Below are positions 50,175 to 62,189 of a stretch of 64,000 nucleotides of DNA, piece by piece. The DNA is from Rotaria sordida (Eukaryota > Rotifera > Eurotatoria > Philodinida > Philodinidae). The notes beneath the pieces are model-generated. The model made no database searches, was not told the origin of the DNA, and saw only the letters and a program-made list of their open reading frames with translations. Location: positions 62,001-126,000 of the forward strand of contig CAJNOL010000068.1 of NCBI GenBank assembly GCA_905250125.1, written 5' to 3'. Numbering within the stretch: the first letter of the stretch is position 1; every line of letters starts with the position of its first letter. Position numbers and translations under genes: made by a program.

Positions 50175-52071
50175 TTGATATTGTTATCTGAAAATGGACA
50201 AAAACAAATCTATTATAGTTTTGAAACATGTTTTGCTTTTTTCTTGATTGATAAATAGATAATTTATATGATTATTCATTTTAGATTTGAAAGTAATTTT
50301 ATCCTATTTTAATATTCGAGTTTTTGTCTTTGTTAATTTTAATCAAAATGAAAATAAGATTCGAATTGGAATAATAATTTAAGTACGATATTCAATTTTA
50401 ATAATTAAAACAATTAGTTAAGAATTATTTTTATGTTTAAATGAGATCCATAAGCTAAATAACAATGATTTAAGAGTCTTATTTCCATATTTGTAACAAA
50501 TCAATCTTTTTTTTGTCAATAAACTCGAAATTAAGAATGATTTATTGTACAATGTTTTGACATTTCATCTTTCACAATCATTTATTTGTTAAGATTTTTG
50601 ATGGTCTCTATGATTTTCTGCTTTAAAAAGTCTATTTACTTTTAGAAAACATATTTTCAGATGTTCGTTTGGAACAAAAAAGCATTTTAAATAAGTTTGA
50701 CTAAACTTCTGGAAAAGTAAAGTTTGTCCAATCGTAATGAGCTATTGATTCATTAACATTAAAATAACGGGAAAAGTCTTATTTAAAAAATTTCAATATA
50801 TAACGATCTAAATAGAGAAGAACAACAATATGTCTTAGTATATTCAACCGACAATAGAATTTATCATATTGTTTAATAAAGCTCATCAGATATTTTAAAT
50901 AAATATTACAGGTACTCATCATTCTCTTCAAACTTATCAAGAAGCAATTGGTTTAAAATATTCATATATTCGAAAATTAATCGTCTAAAATTGATTTTCT
51001 TTTTTTTTATCTGTTTATGCTTTTTTTTTTGCTTGCACAACCCAAAATTGTCGAAGACACTTCATGTTGATGAATAATTTCTAAAACTAATCATTTAAAA
51101 TAGTGAATTAGTCGATTTTTATTTTCTTATGTTAAGCGTATTTTGAATGACGTGTGCATTTACTTATTAATCTTATATTTCATTTAAGTCTTGAAAAAAT
51201 TTTTTTTTTCAAATGAACTATTCTTTTTTAAATTAAATCACATATGACGTAAATATTCATATTGTCATTAAGAGTTCGATAGAACAGAGTTAAATATGAA
51301 ATAAAAATTGATTGATTCATAAGATAAACTACATGCACAATTTTATATGTTGAATGTAAATGTAGCTTATGTGAATAGTTTCTAGTGAAGACAAAGCGTA
51401 CTTGTTGCTAAAAACATTATCTGATAGAAATAACATTTTCCTTCGACTCAATGATCTGATTTGGCTAGTTTGACAGTGATCCTTTCAGAATTCTATTCGA
51501 TTTCATAATTCAAATTGATTTTAAATATAAAACAAAACATTTATTGAAATGTTTCGCAATAAAATTTGTTTTCATTCTACGAGAGATTTGATCTTGGCTT
51601 AAATGAGAGGAGAAAGCATCCATATTTTACCTTATTTGGACTTTTCTCGAGCTGAAACTTTTTATTTCAATACAAAATTATTTCTTTGAAATTGATTTTG
51701 TCAAAAAAATGAAAATAAATATATTGTAATGAAGATCGATTGTTTTAAGTTATGGCTATTGATAATTCTCTATAGTCTTATACAAATAATAGAAAACCAA
51801 CTTAAAGATTTTTATTTTCAATATCTAGAGTAAAGAGAAAGACTTAAATTCAATCTGATCAATTAATATCAATTCAATTATTTGTTGTAATCATTTATCA
51901 TTGTAATTAAAATACTTTATATCTAATTTTTCTATGTATTTATATTAAACTATTATTGACAAAAAAATAAATAAATAAAAATTAGAAAAAAAGAATTAAT
52001 TATTCATATGAGAATGAATATTAATAAAAAACAAAAACATTGATTGAACATTTTGTTTTGAAAAAAATAAA
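50175..52071. other. AT-rich intergenic region
   Basis: No gene, RNA or repeat could be supported over 1.9 kb. Confidence 0.4.
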
Positions 52072-52144
52072 TGCCCCGGGTGAGGATCGAACTCACGACC
52101 TTCAGATTATGAGACTGACGCTCTACCGACTGAGCCACCGCGGC
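52072..52144 (-). tRNA. tRNA-Met(CAU): tRNA-Met (CAU), elongator type
   Basis: 73 nt on the minus strand fold into a cloverleaf: acceptor GCCGCGG with CCGGGGC, D arm GCTC/GAGC with AGTCGGTA loop, anticodon stem TCAGT/TCTGA with loop CTCATAA (anticodon CAT), variable AGGTC, T arm GTGAG/CTCAC with TTCGATC loop, discriminator A. Internal promoter boxes are good (TGGCTCAGTCGG and GTTCGATCC). The acceptor stem has one G:G mismatch at pair 4-69. There is no intron. Elongator rather than initiator is inferred from the normal TTCGATC T loop and the G1-C72 pair. Confidence 0.93.
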
Positions 52145-53204
52145 GGCTGAACATTATTTTGCCTTTAAAAACACAGACAATGAACCTTTTTTTTTCCTAA
52201 TAAACAAGAGGTGCATGCATATCATGACGAATACTTTCCAAGTTAAATTCTTTTTCAGTGAAATGACAATTAAAATTGTGTGAAAAGAGATATCAATCGT
52301 AAAAATAATAAAATAGTACAAGTAGACAATATTTTGCCAATAGGATATATCATAGGATACTTAAAACTTTGTTGTTTTTTATATTTGGATCATATGAAAT
52401 AAATTAATTTGTTTCTAGAAAATAAAAACTTGTTTTGACATTTTTCAAATGTTATAATTTTATTCTTTTACTGTTATAATATTGACTGAGTCGTGATTGT
52501 TTTTTTTTTATGTTGAAACATAATAAAATCATTCGATTTAAGAGAAACTAATTAAATGTTTTAGTCTTTGCAAATATTTCTCTCAATTTTATCAATATAA
52601 ATTCAATTATTATTTCTTTTAATAATTATCTTTTATTTATATATATTGACTATGAAATTCAAATAGAACAGATTTAAATATTTTCCTACATGGAAAATAA
52701 TAGATTTTGAAATAAACAATCAAAAATAATATTGACAAAGACAAAACGAGAAAAATGCCTGAGTAAGATTAATAATTGATTGTTGATCAGGAACAGTATA
52801 TAATCCAAGTTGAAATAAAATCATCTCTCATATACATAGAGGTACAAATAAATGAGCTAAGACATTATTATTATCGTTGTTTAAAAATTTTTCATGTTGA
52901 TCACTCGATGATTTTTGCATCGTTGTATCATTTTATAAATATACTTAGTTATGATTATTATATTCTATCATTAACGTTGTTAGAGATTGACTATCAATAT
53001 TTATCATATGTTTCTTTTATAATCGAATAACAAATATAATGTATTTACTAAGATGAATTTCTTCAAATAATATCGATAAAATTAATATTGAACATAAAAA
53101 TATTTCTTTAGATGCTTTTGTTTGAATTGTAAAAAGGTAACTAAGTGAAAAAAGAATATTTATTTATTTATTTATTTATTTATTTGTTAATTTGTTATTT
53201 GTGA
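52145..53204. other. Intergenic region with TTTA microsatellite
   Basis: An (ATTT)n run of about seven units lies at 53158-53185, just upstream of the PIN-like gene. The open frame at 52776-53030 has no recognised feature. Confidence 0.45.
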
Positions 53205-54027
53205 ATGAATTCAACAAATATTTGGAAAAAAAGACCCAACGATAAGAGTGAAAAAAAATCAAATGGAATTTTAAACAGTCATAATTTTAAACCAAAGAAA
53301 AAAAAATTAAATTTAAATTTGTTAAAAGATAATTTAATAACAAATTGGATTGAAAATGAAAATGATGAAAAAAGTCAATCATCAATTGATTTTGATTTAT
53401 TGTATAAAAAATCTCAAATAAATCTAAATGATCAAGATGAAGATAGTTTACAACTTGAAAATCTTCAACGTTTATCAACAATGAAAAATATTATTTTTCT
53501 TGATTTAGAAAATTTTTCAAGATTTTTTCAACATTTAACAAATCAATTACCTGATTACACTTATGTTATTGCTTTTCAAGCTTCAAATATTCAATGGAAA
53601 CCACCAAAAAAGTTTTTAAACTCATTTTGTTTTTATCAATTCAATGCTATTTATTCATCATTTTCTTTTATTTTTTTAGTGATATTGTTTATGAAAATTT
53701 ATTAAATTTAAATAATTTTCAATTAATGCGTCCAAGTGGAAATCGACATGATGCTGCTGATTTTGCTCTTGTTCTTACTGTAAGTTTTTCTCGAAGAGAT
53801 TTATTTTCTTATATCCTATATTTAATAATTAGTTTGGTAAACTTCATGGTCTTCTTCCTAAATCAATTTCATTTACAATAATTAGTGGTGATAAAGGTTT
53901 TATTGAAGTAATTCATCAATTAAAAAATTCTCATCGAAGAATAAATTGGTTTAATCCTCATCAATTTTCATATGAAAATTTTAATCACATTTTAAATATT
54001 TCATCAACATCTTCTTTTCTTCTTTAA
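53205..54027 (+). CDS. PIN/NYN-like nuclease-fold protein, 233 aa, 3 exons
   Basis: Exons 53205-53611, 53680-53779 and 53833-54027 join in phase to 234 codons. The first 90 residues are Lys/Asn-rich and probably disordered. The domain starts IIFLDLENFSRFF (Asp100 at the end of the first strand), continues YVIAFQASNIQW, then PSGNRHDAADFALVLT, and ends FTIISGDKGFIEVIHQLK. That order, with an early Asp, a central D-A-A-D-F and a late S-G-D-x-G-F, is the acidic layout of PIN-like/NYN domains, including the one at the C-terminus of animal ZNF451-type proteins. If active it would cut RNA in a metal-dependent way; substrate unknown. A likely nuclear role is suggested only by the basic N-terminus (KPKKKKLN). 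Confidence 0.65.
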
Positions 54028-54074
54028 TGTTTTTTTATTTAGTTATTCAAATTAGATTTTACTATTTTAATTTA

Positions 54075-54763
54075 CAGGGTGTCTCATAAATAGCACTACG
54101 ATAAAAACTTTAAATAGTTTCACTCTGGTTCAATCAAATGACCTAATTTTTCGACCAGTGGTAGAACTTAATTCAAAATTTCTTTTCATAAGGATAATGC
54201 AAATAAATACTTCTATTGAGTATTACTGTTGACTACACAAATGAAATTTTACCCGTTATCCAGTAACAAAAATACATGCGAAGCGTTTCTTCGATAATTT
54301 TCACTTTTCACCTAAGAGAACAATCAGTAGAGATAGAAACCCTCTTATGGATGATTGAACTTTAATGCAAACACACCAAACTTCTAGAATTATTTAGTTT
54401 AAATGCTAAAATTCATGTTCAAAAACAAAAACGAACAATTAAAGCCTATTGGAAACCAAATCACCAACTTCCTCGAAAAAAACCAATGTGTTTTATACTT
54501 AAAAATTCGAAATATTGTAACCGTTGATTCTTAAACTAAATACTTCTAGAAGTTTGGTGTGTTTGCATTAAAGTTCTATCATTCATGAGAAGGTTTCTAT
54601 TTCTTCTGGTTGTTCTCTTAGATGACAAGTGAAAATTATCGAAGAAACTCTTCGCATGTATTTTTGTTACTGGATAACAAGTAAAGTTTCATTTGTGTGG
54701 TCAACAGTAATACTCAATAGAAGTATTTATTTGCATTATCCGTATAAAAAGAAATTTTGAATC
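54075..54763. mobile_element. Tc1/mariner-type foldback MITE, right end lost in gap
   Basis: It starts CAGGGTGTCTCATAAATAG directly after a TA (54073-54074), and a long left arm runs to about 54410. The right arm, 54527-54763, is its inverse; matching landmarks include GTTACTGGATAAC against GTTATCCAGTAAC, and AAACTTCTAG against CTAGAAGTTT. The right arm is cut by the run of N, so the outer end (expected to read back to ...ACCCTG and TA) is not seen. The 115-bp centre has no intact open frame. It lies 47 bp past the stop codon of the PIN-like gene, so it may be within its 3' UTR. Confidence 0.75.
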
Positions 54764-54773
54764 NNNNNNNNNN
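54764..54773. other. assembly gap (10 N)
   Basis: Ten undetermined bases inside a long inverted repeat, a structure that often breaks assemblies. Confidence 0.97.
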
Positions 54774-56887
54774 TTTTTTTTCATATTTTCTTTAACATTA
54801 TAATAGCTTTATTTTTAATATTGTTCTTTAATATTTAATGAAAAGATTTTTATAAAATCGGATTTGTTTCAAATAGAGATTATTGAATTACTGTCTCATA
54901 CCAGGGATTATTTATATAGATATAATTTCATATTATGCAAATTAACCAATAGTTGTTGATATGTGTTCTTAGAGAAAAATATGAAATTTTAATACGCTCA
55001 TCAATGATCATGTTTTGACAAATTATATAGGTCACTTTGATGATTAGAATATTGAGTCATGGAGATCGTTCTATATCTTTGGGTATTGATTGTTCTACGA
55101 CTCTCCTCGTTTTATTCGAGTTATTGAAAAACTTATAGAAAAGTCGCTTTTCAATATAGATTTTTTGTGAGACGAACTGCCGTTACTTTTTAACTGTGTC
55201 GGAAATGAAGATGTGCGGGATCAATTTTCTTTTTGATTCTGCTCTCAAAACTAAAATTTGGTTCTAACACATCTCAAGTCGCGAATCCTTCTTGGAAAGA
55301 GCAATATGTAAGAAAAATAAAACTCTTGTAAATCATTTAATGTCATTCTGAAAAACATTGACTAAATATGTGTTCATATTAACACATTCGAATAGATGTC
55401 AATGGCGTTTAAATAGATTGTTTAAACTCTATTAAATTTCTATTCTTCTTTGTTTGAAGATTTTTGCAATAAATAATTTCATTAAAAATTTCAAAATATT
55501 GAAATTTGATAGTGAAAAAATAGAAATAGATCATTTGTCTGATTTTTTTATTCGTTGTATTTTCTAGATTTTATTCTTTTAAATGAAACAAACTTATGTA
55601 ATTTTGTCACTATACGAAACAAATTTCGACATCTTCATAAGAATTTTTACTATTGCATATTATTAAAATATTTTTTTTAGTTTTCAAAAGTATTTTTCAT
55701 AGTCAGTTGTTTAGATTCTATGATACTTTAAATTTGAATAATAAAACTAATGACTTAATTATTTAACAACACGAAGATCATTATCTTTTTTTTTAGCACA
55801 AAACTGAATTTAGCAGTAGAGAAAAAATAAAATTTCTACGAATATAAATAAAATATTCAAGTGAAAAAATGTTTGGAATATTTTCAATGTCATGTTAGAT
55901 CAAATGATATAAAAAGTGAAAACTATTAATAATTATTGACCTTTTTATTAATTATTTCTTATCAAAAAATTAAGTGTTTAACTTTTTTAAAAATAACATA
56001 AAACATATTTTAATGAATTTATTTATGGATGTACCAATTCGTATATCGTGATTTCAATGATGACATTTTCTTTTCTATTAACAATTGATTCTCTTGTCAA
56101 TCGTTTATAAAAGTTCTGATTACATTTGATTGCTCTATTCGAATCTATAATTAGATTATATCGAATACATAAAAAAAAACCAAAACAAGACTTTCATAAT
56201 TGCTCAAAATTAATGAATTTAAAGAGAAAATTCGAGTAACAATTCCATAATATTTTATTTAATAGTCAAATAAATAAAAGACTATCATCAAATAAAGCAT
56301 ACAAAGTTAATTGACAATTATTAATATAAATAATTGACATGAATCTATGTCTTGTCAACGTAACTGATATGTTATTTTTGAGTTGAACTTTCATATATTG
56401 ATTGAAATAAATGCATTTATACTTGCAAAATAATATATTTTCAATATTGAGAACGAGAAATTTCTAACACTGATCTATGCCAACAGTAATCAACTTTGAA
56501 TGCTTTATCTTATGCTATTTTTTTCATTTGTTTGACTATTAAAAAAAACAACAATAATGGAATTATTGATCGAATTTTGTTTTTAAACTGATTAATTTTG
56601 ACCAATTTGTGGAAATCTTGTTTTTTTTTTTTTTTATAGATTCAAATAGAGTAATCAAATGTAATCAGAATTCTTCTAAACAATTGACAAGACAATGGAT
56701 TGATAATAGTAAAAAATAAAGTCATCATTGAAAGTATAATATGTAAATTGCTACATCAATAAATTTATTAAAATGAATTAATTTATAGTAAAATCATTGT
56801 CAAAGAATAAAAATATAAATGATGATATTTAATTTAAAATGTAAAAAGACAAAAATATATATTTTGAAGTTAATTATTTGATTAAAA
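54774..56887. other. AT-rich intergenic region
   Basis: No open frame or repeat could be supported over 2.1 kb. Confidence 0.4.
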
Positions 56888-57382
56888 TTAATTTCGATGA
56901 TTAATAATCATATTAATATTGATTGGTGATGATGAATGTGTTGTTGATGTTATTTGATTATCATTTAGAAGATTTTCTGAAGTTGATAATTTTCCAAGAG
57001 AAAGAAGAGTTTCAGGAAAATTTGGTGGAGTTACTGGAGTATTAGATGGAGCCAATAACTAAAATATTTTTAAAAATAAATATTCTATTGAAATAATAAA
57101 TCATATAAGAATATTTACTTCGGAAAATTTGCAACATGGAATTGGTATTGTTCGTTCATTGAAAAATAATTCAATTGCTGCCTAATATATCAAATAAAAG
57201 AAAAGAATATTTCAGTTTTTCTCTTTAAACTTATAAAAAAAAACCTGAAGTCGCCATTGAGTTAAATTTAAGAATTGTTCAGCTTGTTCATGTGTACATC
57301 CTGTTGTTGAAACCATTTCATTTATAATTATATAATGAGATAATGATTCATTATTTATTGTAGGACAATGAATTTTATTCAT
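56888..57382 (-). CDS. UBALD: UBALD-family (UBA-like domain) protein, 123 aa, 3 exons
   Basis: Exons 57382-57245, 57181-57119 and 57058-56888 join in phase to 124 codons. Residues about 18-55 form a UBA-like three-helix domain: NEMVSTTGCTHEQAEQFLNL, then QWRLQAAIELFFNE. It is followed by the short motif APSNTPVTPPNFPETLLSLG, which in animal UBALD1/2 reads very similarly and is diagnostic. The tail is Ser/Asn-rich and divergent. UBALD proteins are small and poorly understood; ubiquitin binding is inferred from the fold only. Size is slightly below vertebrate members. Confidence 0.87.
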
Positions 57383-59034
57383 AGTTTTTTTTTTTTTAAT
57401 GTTTTATCTTAAAATAAAAAGTATTATTAATAAGAAATTTTTATTTTAAGAAGAAATTTTTTTTTTTTGTTTCTAAACGAAAATATTTATTTTGACAAAA
57501 AAAAGAAAAAATTAGTTTTATCTTGATAGATTTACATTTATTCAAGTATATGAATATATTTTCTGGATCAAAATAAAATAAATTCTTCAAATATTTGGTT
57601 AATTATTAGAAAATTTTCACATATGATTGTTTTTTTTGTAGAATTTATCTTCAAAAAAAAACACAAAAAGAATTAAATAAACTCACAAAAAACAAGAACC
57701 AGAGTAGATATTGCTTTGAATGATGATTAAGAAATCTTGTTTTCTAAAATCTATCGAAATACGATTGAATGACTTATTGAAAGAAGTGACAAAGAAACAA
57801 GTATCTTGTCAAAGTAGAAAGAAGAAGATGCTGATGATTATGATGAAAATATTCTATGTCTCGTTAGCAATTATTCTTTTTTTTTCTTCTTTTTCTCTTG
57901 TTTTGCATGTCAATGGAAAAAAAAATCGTGATGTTTTTCTCTGGAAAGTTGCTTATTTTTTCTTCTTCCGATGTACTCACTAAATCAGTGCTTTCATATT
58001 TACCCACATATGTGATTATGTATGTTCCTCATTTTATTTAACGTGATGAATGCTATCGTTTATATATATATTTATTTGTTTAAGAAATATATTTTTTTTT
58101 GTCTATTTATTCTTAAGAAATAAAATTCGATCTTGATTTGAATAATTATTTAATATCGATATTAAATTGTTTCGAAAATGAATAAATCAACATTTGTTTA
58201 CTTGTTTTTTTTTTTTTATCAATAAAAGTATTTCTTAAAGTTCTATTAAAGAGAATAATGTCAAATATTTAGGACAAAAATCGACAGTCCAAAAAAAAAA
58301 AGAGAAAAAAGAAAGAGCTTTTTTTCTGATGTCTATTTGTCGACAAATAAACGGAAAAAGATTTTCTTCGTTTTCATCTGCTGCATTTAGTATGACGTCG
58401 ACAAGAAAAAAAAAAGAAGAGAATAGCATAAAATAGTTGAATATAATCTAGTCAGTACTTACTTACCCATCGACGATGAATAAACAGAATATCACATTTT
58501 TTCATCGTGCTTGTTTTATTAATAAATATTTAATAAGATTATTGTTTAGACATTTTTTTTTATCAGATAAAAAAAAATCAAATACTTTAACATTGTATCG
58601 ATGAAGATTTTTTTTTTTGCTTATAAAAAAATAAAATATTTTTTTTGAAATTTTTCATGTTGACTTAATTGATTAATTATTTTTCAATAAAAATAATTTT
58701 TTAAGATTTTATTTTTAAAAATATTTATTTCATATTATGCAAATGATTATTGTTTATATGCAAAAATTATTCAAATTTTTGTTTCTCTTTTATTAAATAT
58801 CTCATTAAACATGTCAATTTTGTTATTGTCGATAAAAATATCTTTGTCATACGAGCTAAAAATAAAAATTTTTGTTTTTTTTTATTATTTGAATTTAAGA
58901 ATAATATAAAAAGATGAAACAAATAAATTTTAAAAAAAACCAATCTATTTCTCTTTAATTCTTAAGAAAATGAGAATCATTAATTGAATGAGATATTTTT
59001 TTTTTGTTTATTATTGATAAAGATTAACATTATA
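57383..59034. other. AT-rich intergenic region
   Basis: Many A and T homopolymers. The open frame at 57720-57983 (+) has a hydrophobic stretch but is biased towards Lys/Phe codons as expected from AT-rich sequence; not supported as a gene. Confidence 0.35.
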
Positions 59035-60741
59035 CCGGGTGGGCCAAAAGTAAGGAAAAATAGTATTTTTTTTTCGATTTCTATCTTATAGATTGTTGCT
59101 TACGCCTGCTATTTATACCACATATACTAGGTGTGATAAATAAAAGATTGAGCATATGAACGATATGTAAATGTAGTAAATAATCTAAAAGCGTTCAAAT
59201 ACAGAACGACTAACAAGAAGAAAAAACTTGTGAATTCCAATAGAACTTTTATTAGAAGTTCCAACTAAGCAAAAAAACACGTGCAAAAAGTATGTCTTTG
59301 TGGAGTGTTCTTATTATGAAGTTCTTCAGAGAAATTGTTCAATATGTTTACCACCTAAGTCTTTGCAAAGTTGTAGTCTCTCAGGTACTGAGTAGCAAGC
59401 GCTTTGACAAAATTTCACCGGTAAACTTCGTATTTCAGTGAGTATAGCATCTTTTAGTGCTTGAAGACTTTGAGGTTTCGTCGCGTATACATGCTCCTGG
59501 ATGATAGCCCATAAAAAAAGTCAGTTGGTGTGAGGTCTGGAGATCGTGGCGGCCAGTCGATCCATCCACGTCGACCAATCCACCTATCAGGAAATGTTTT
59601 GTCCAGAAAGTGCTGGACAGATTGAGCGTAATGAGCCGGTGCTCCGTCGTGCATATAGACTACCTCTTCTAAATCCATTTCATTTGTAATAGAGGGTACA
59701 ATCTCTTTTTGGAGCATCTCGAAATAGCTGTCTGCAGTAACGTTGTCATAAAAGAAGAACGACCCGATGATGCCTCCAACCCAAATTCCAGCTCACGCAG
59801 TGATGCCTAGGGTATTCATTTCTTGAGTAATAATAACAGGGGGATTTTCTACAGCGTAGTAAACGCAATTGTGCCGATTGACATGACTACTCAACTTGAA
59901 AATAGCTTTACCAGTCCAAACAACTCGATCAAGCAAGGAAGAGTCGTCAGCTAACAAGTCGAGAAAGATCTCGGCAAATTCACAACGTCTGTCAGGATCA
60001 TCTTCATCTAAAGCATGCAGCAATTGCGGACGAAATGGCTTCAATCCCAGTTCTTTCATCATTCGTTGAAGACTACTTCTAGACAGATTCAGTTCCAAAG
60101 AAGCTCTTCTTGTTGAAGTTGCAGGACTTTCTTCAAAAGCAGTACGAACACGTTCTTTGTTCTCGTCGGTGCTAACGGATCTAGGACGACCAGATTGTGG
60201 TCTATCTTCGAGGCTTCCAGTTTCGTCAAACTTCCGTACAAGACTCAAAATATTCTTTGATGTTGGAGGAGTACGATCAAAATGATTTTGAAATTGACGA
60301 GCAACTTCAGCTGCATTTTGGTAAATGGCGTATCATTTCACAATTTCAGTTTTTTCACGTAACGACAAACGAAAACTTTTACTCATGGTGAAGAAAATGT
60401 GAAAAAAGTTAGAGTTATACAAACAACAGAAAATGTAAAGAGAAACAAAAAATAAACCAGTCGATAAAAGAGATAACAACTAGTATTGTTGTCTTCTAGA
60501 TGCCACTCCTCACACATATAAGTACTATAAGAGAACAAACAAGAATATTCGCTTTCTTTTTTTTACATACACTATATTTGTATGCTCTCGGATCAATTAT
60601 TACATCTACATATCGTTCATATGCTCAATCTTTTATTTATCACAACTAGTATATGTGATATAAATATCAGGCCTAAGCAACAATCTATAAGATAGAAATT
60701 GAAAAAAAAATACTATTTTTTCTTACTTTTGGTCCACCCGG
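59035..60741 (-). mobile_element. mariner-like DNA transposon, full length
   Basis: A 1707-bp element starts CCGGGTGGGCCAAAAGTAAG and ends CTTACTTTTGGTCCACCCGG, flanked by TA on both sides (59033-59034 and 60742-60743). The inverted repeats extend about 145 bp and include ATAGATTGTTGCTTA and GATTGAGCATATGAACGATA. It holds one minus-strand transposase gene that is broken but far less decayed than the Tc1-like copy at 9.8-11.8 kb, so it is probably a younger insertion. Confidence 0.92.
59326..60386 (-). pseudogene. mariner-like transposase, two TGA stops and a frameshift
   Basis: ATG at 60386 opens MSKSFRLSLREKTEIVK. An N-terminal paired helix-turn-helix region follows (FDETGSLEDRPQSGRPRSVS, the usual linker between the two DNA-binding motifs), then the DDE catalytic region. 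TGA codons at 60333-60335 and 59793-59795 both fall where Trp is expected. A one-base shift in the A/T run at about 59509-59515 moves the last 60 residues to another frame (LWAIIQEHVYATKPQSLQAL), which ends at 59326. The first catalytic position reads W-T-G-K-A instead of the usual T-D-E-A, so that Asp is lost. The second (MHDGAPAH) and third (SPDLTP) are kept, about 36 residues apart. Confidence 0.9.
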
Positions 60742-60743
60742 TA

Positions 60744-61505
60744 TATTATCATTAATATAAATAATCTCATGTTTTTAATCATAAATCTTTATCTATATTT
60801 CTCATCTCAAAATATATTTCAAATTAAATAATAAAACTACACAAATGCATAATCTTGTTTAGATTCTCTATAGATTTTTGTTTGCATCATTTATGGAAAA
60901 AAGTTTATCTTTTCGAAGTAGAAGAAAAAATAGATTAGTATTCTTGGTCTTTTTTTTTCAACATAGTTTCCACGTAAATCGATTAAATATATTTATTAAT
61001 TGATTTCTAGAACAAATGTTAGCAGTAAACTTTAAATGAAGATCGATTTTATTCAGATAGTTTTAAAATCATCGATTGAAATATCTATATCAAATAGTAT
61101 CTAGATAGAATTATTTATGCAAATTCTTATATGATAAATACAGCCGACAAATCGTGTGTTTACTTTTTTTTTTCCTATCGATTAATCAATTCGATAGATT
61201 GAAATGAAACGCCAAATAGACATTAAGATCCAGTTCACTTCTAAAACGTATTTTTCTCTGAGCGAAAACGAATGAATAAATGAATAAAACAAAAATAAGG
61301 TCTAACAGGTTTGAAAAATCTTTACTCTATTGTGTTTACTGTTAGACATGGCAGATAATCAAATTAAATTGAACATTTTACGAAAATTGACACGATCTTG
61401 TTGTTCTCCTTTTATCTTTGTAATTGTTGTGAGAATATCGAACAATACAATAAGAATAAAAATCCGATGATAAAATGTTGATACTAATAGTGGCGCAGGA
61501 GTTAA
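60744..61505. other. AT-rich intergenic region
   Basis: No gene, RNA or repeat supported. Confidence 0.4.
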
Positions 61506-61746
61506 AATTACTCGGTTAAAAATAGAATAAGTCGAGAACGGAAGCAGCTAGCGATCAGCAGTTTTCAATAATCGAAAGAGAAGATTTTTTTTGAATGTTT
61601 TGCGGAAATTATTAGTTTCAAAATGATTTTGTCCTATACACTATCGGGAGAAAGAGAATGTTACCATGTCTTCTCTTTCGATTGCTGAAAATTGTTGATC
61701 GCTAGCTGTTTCCGTTCTCGATTTATTCTATTTTTAACCAAGTATC
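61506..61746. mobile_element. Foldback MITE, about 240 bp
   Basis: Arms of about 75 bp at 61508-61584 and 61671-61746 are inverted. They share TTAAAAATAGAATAA against TTATTCTATTTTTAA, TCGAGAACGGAA against TTCCGTTCTCGA, AGCTAGCGATCA against TGATCGCTAGCT, and ATCGAAAGAGAAGA against TCTTCTCTTTCGAT. The ends read ACTCGGTTAAAA and TTTTAACCAAGT. The loop has no coding sequence. Target duplication not identified with confidence. Confidence 0.75.
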
Positions 61747-62189
61747 TTTAAGTCTCGTACTGAGATTAATGAAGATAATCTTGTCAAGTAATTGAACGAA
61801 TTCTTCGAGATTAAAATATAAAGAATGAGATATAATTATTAACAACTAAAAAAAAATATTCTCAGGAGAATCTCAACGAAATCATTAAATCAAATACAAA
61901 AAAAAAAGAGTCACTTTGGTAGAAATTTTGAAGGTAGTGAGACATTAAATATTGTCAAAAGGATAAAAATGAAATAAAATCTGCTTATTACTAAAGAAAA
62001 TAGGCGTTTTTAAGATCGACTTACTTTCAAGGTCTTTTTGGATTATTTTGTATAATAGACAACAATACAATCTGTTTTTTTTTATGATTTCTATTTAAAG
62101 CAGAACAAAAAAGAATCGTACTAATATCTTCTATATAAAAAGCTTCTTTAATAGTTGTTCATTTCGAAATACGATTAAGAAAAAACAAA
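61747..62189. other. Upstream region of the EGF/chitin-binding gene
   Basis: No separate gene seen; should hold the promoter of the following gene. A TATATAAA at about 62132-62139 lies 50-60 bp before the start codon and is a candidate TATA element. Confidence 0.4.

Noticed and set aside
57720..57983. 87-codon open frame with a hydrophobic stretch
   Set aside because: Lys/Met/Phe-rich composition expected from AT-rich DNA; no homologous pattern or splice context.
59793..60335. TGA read as Trp by recoding instead of as stop
   Set aside because: Only found in transposase relics that also have frameshifts and lost catalytic residues; host genes here read normally without it.
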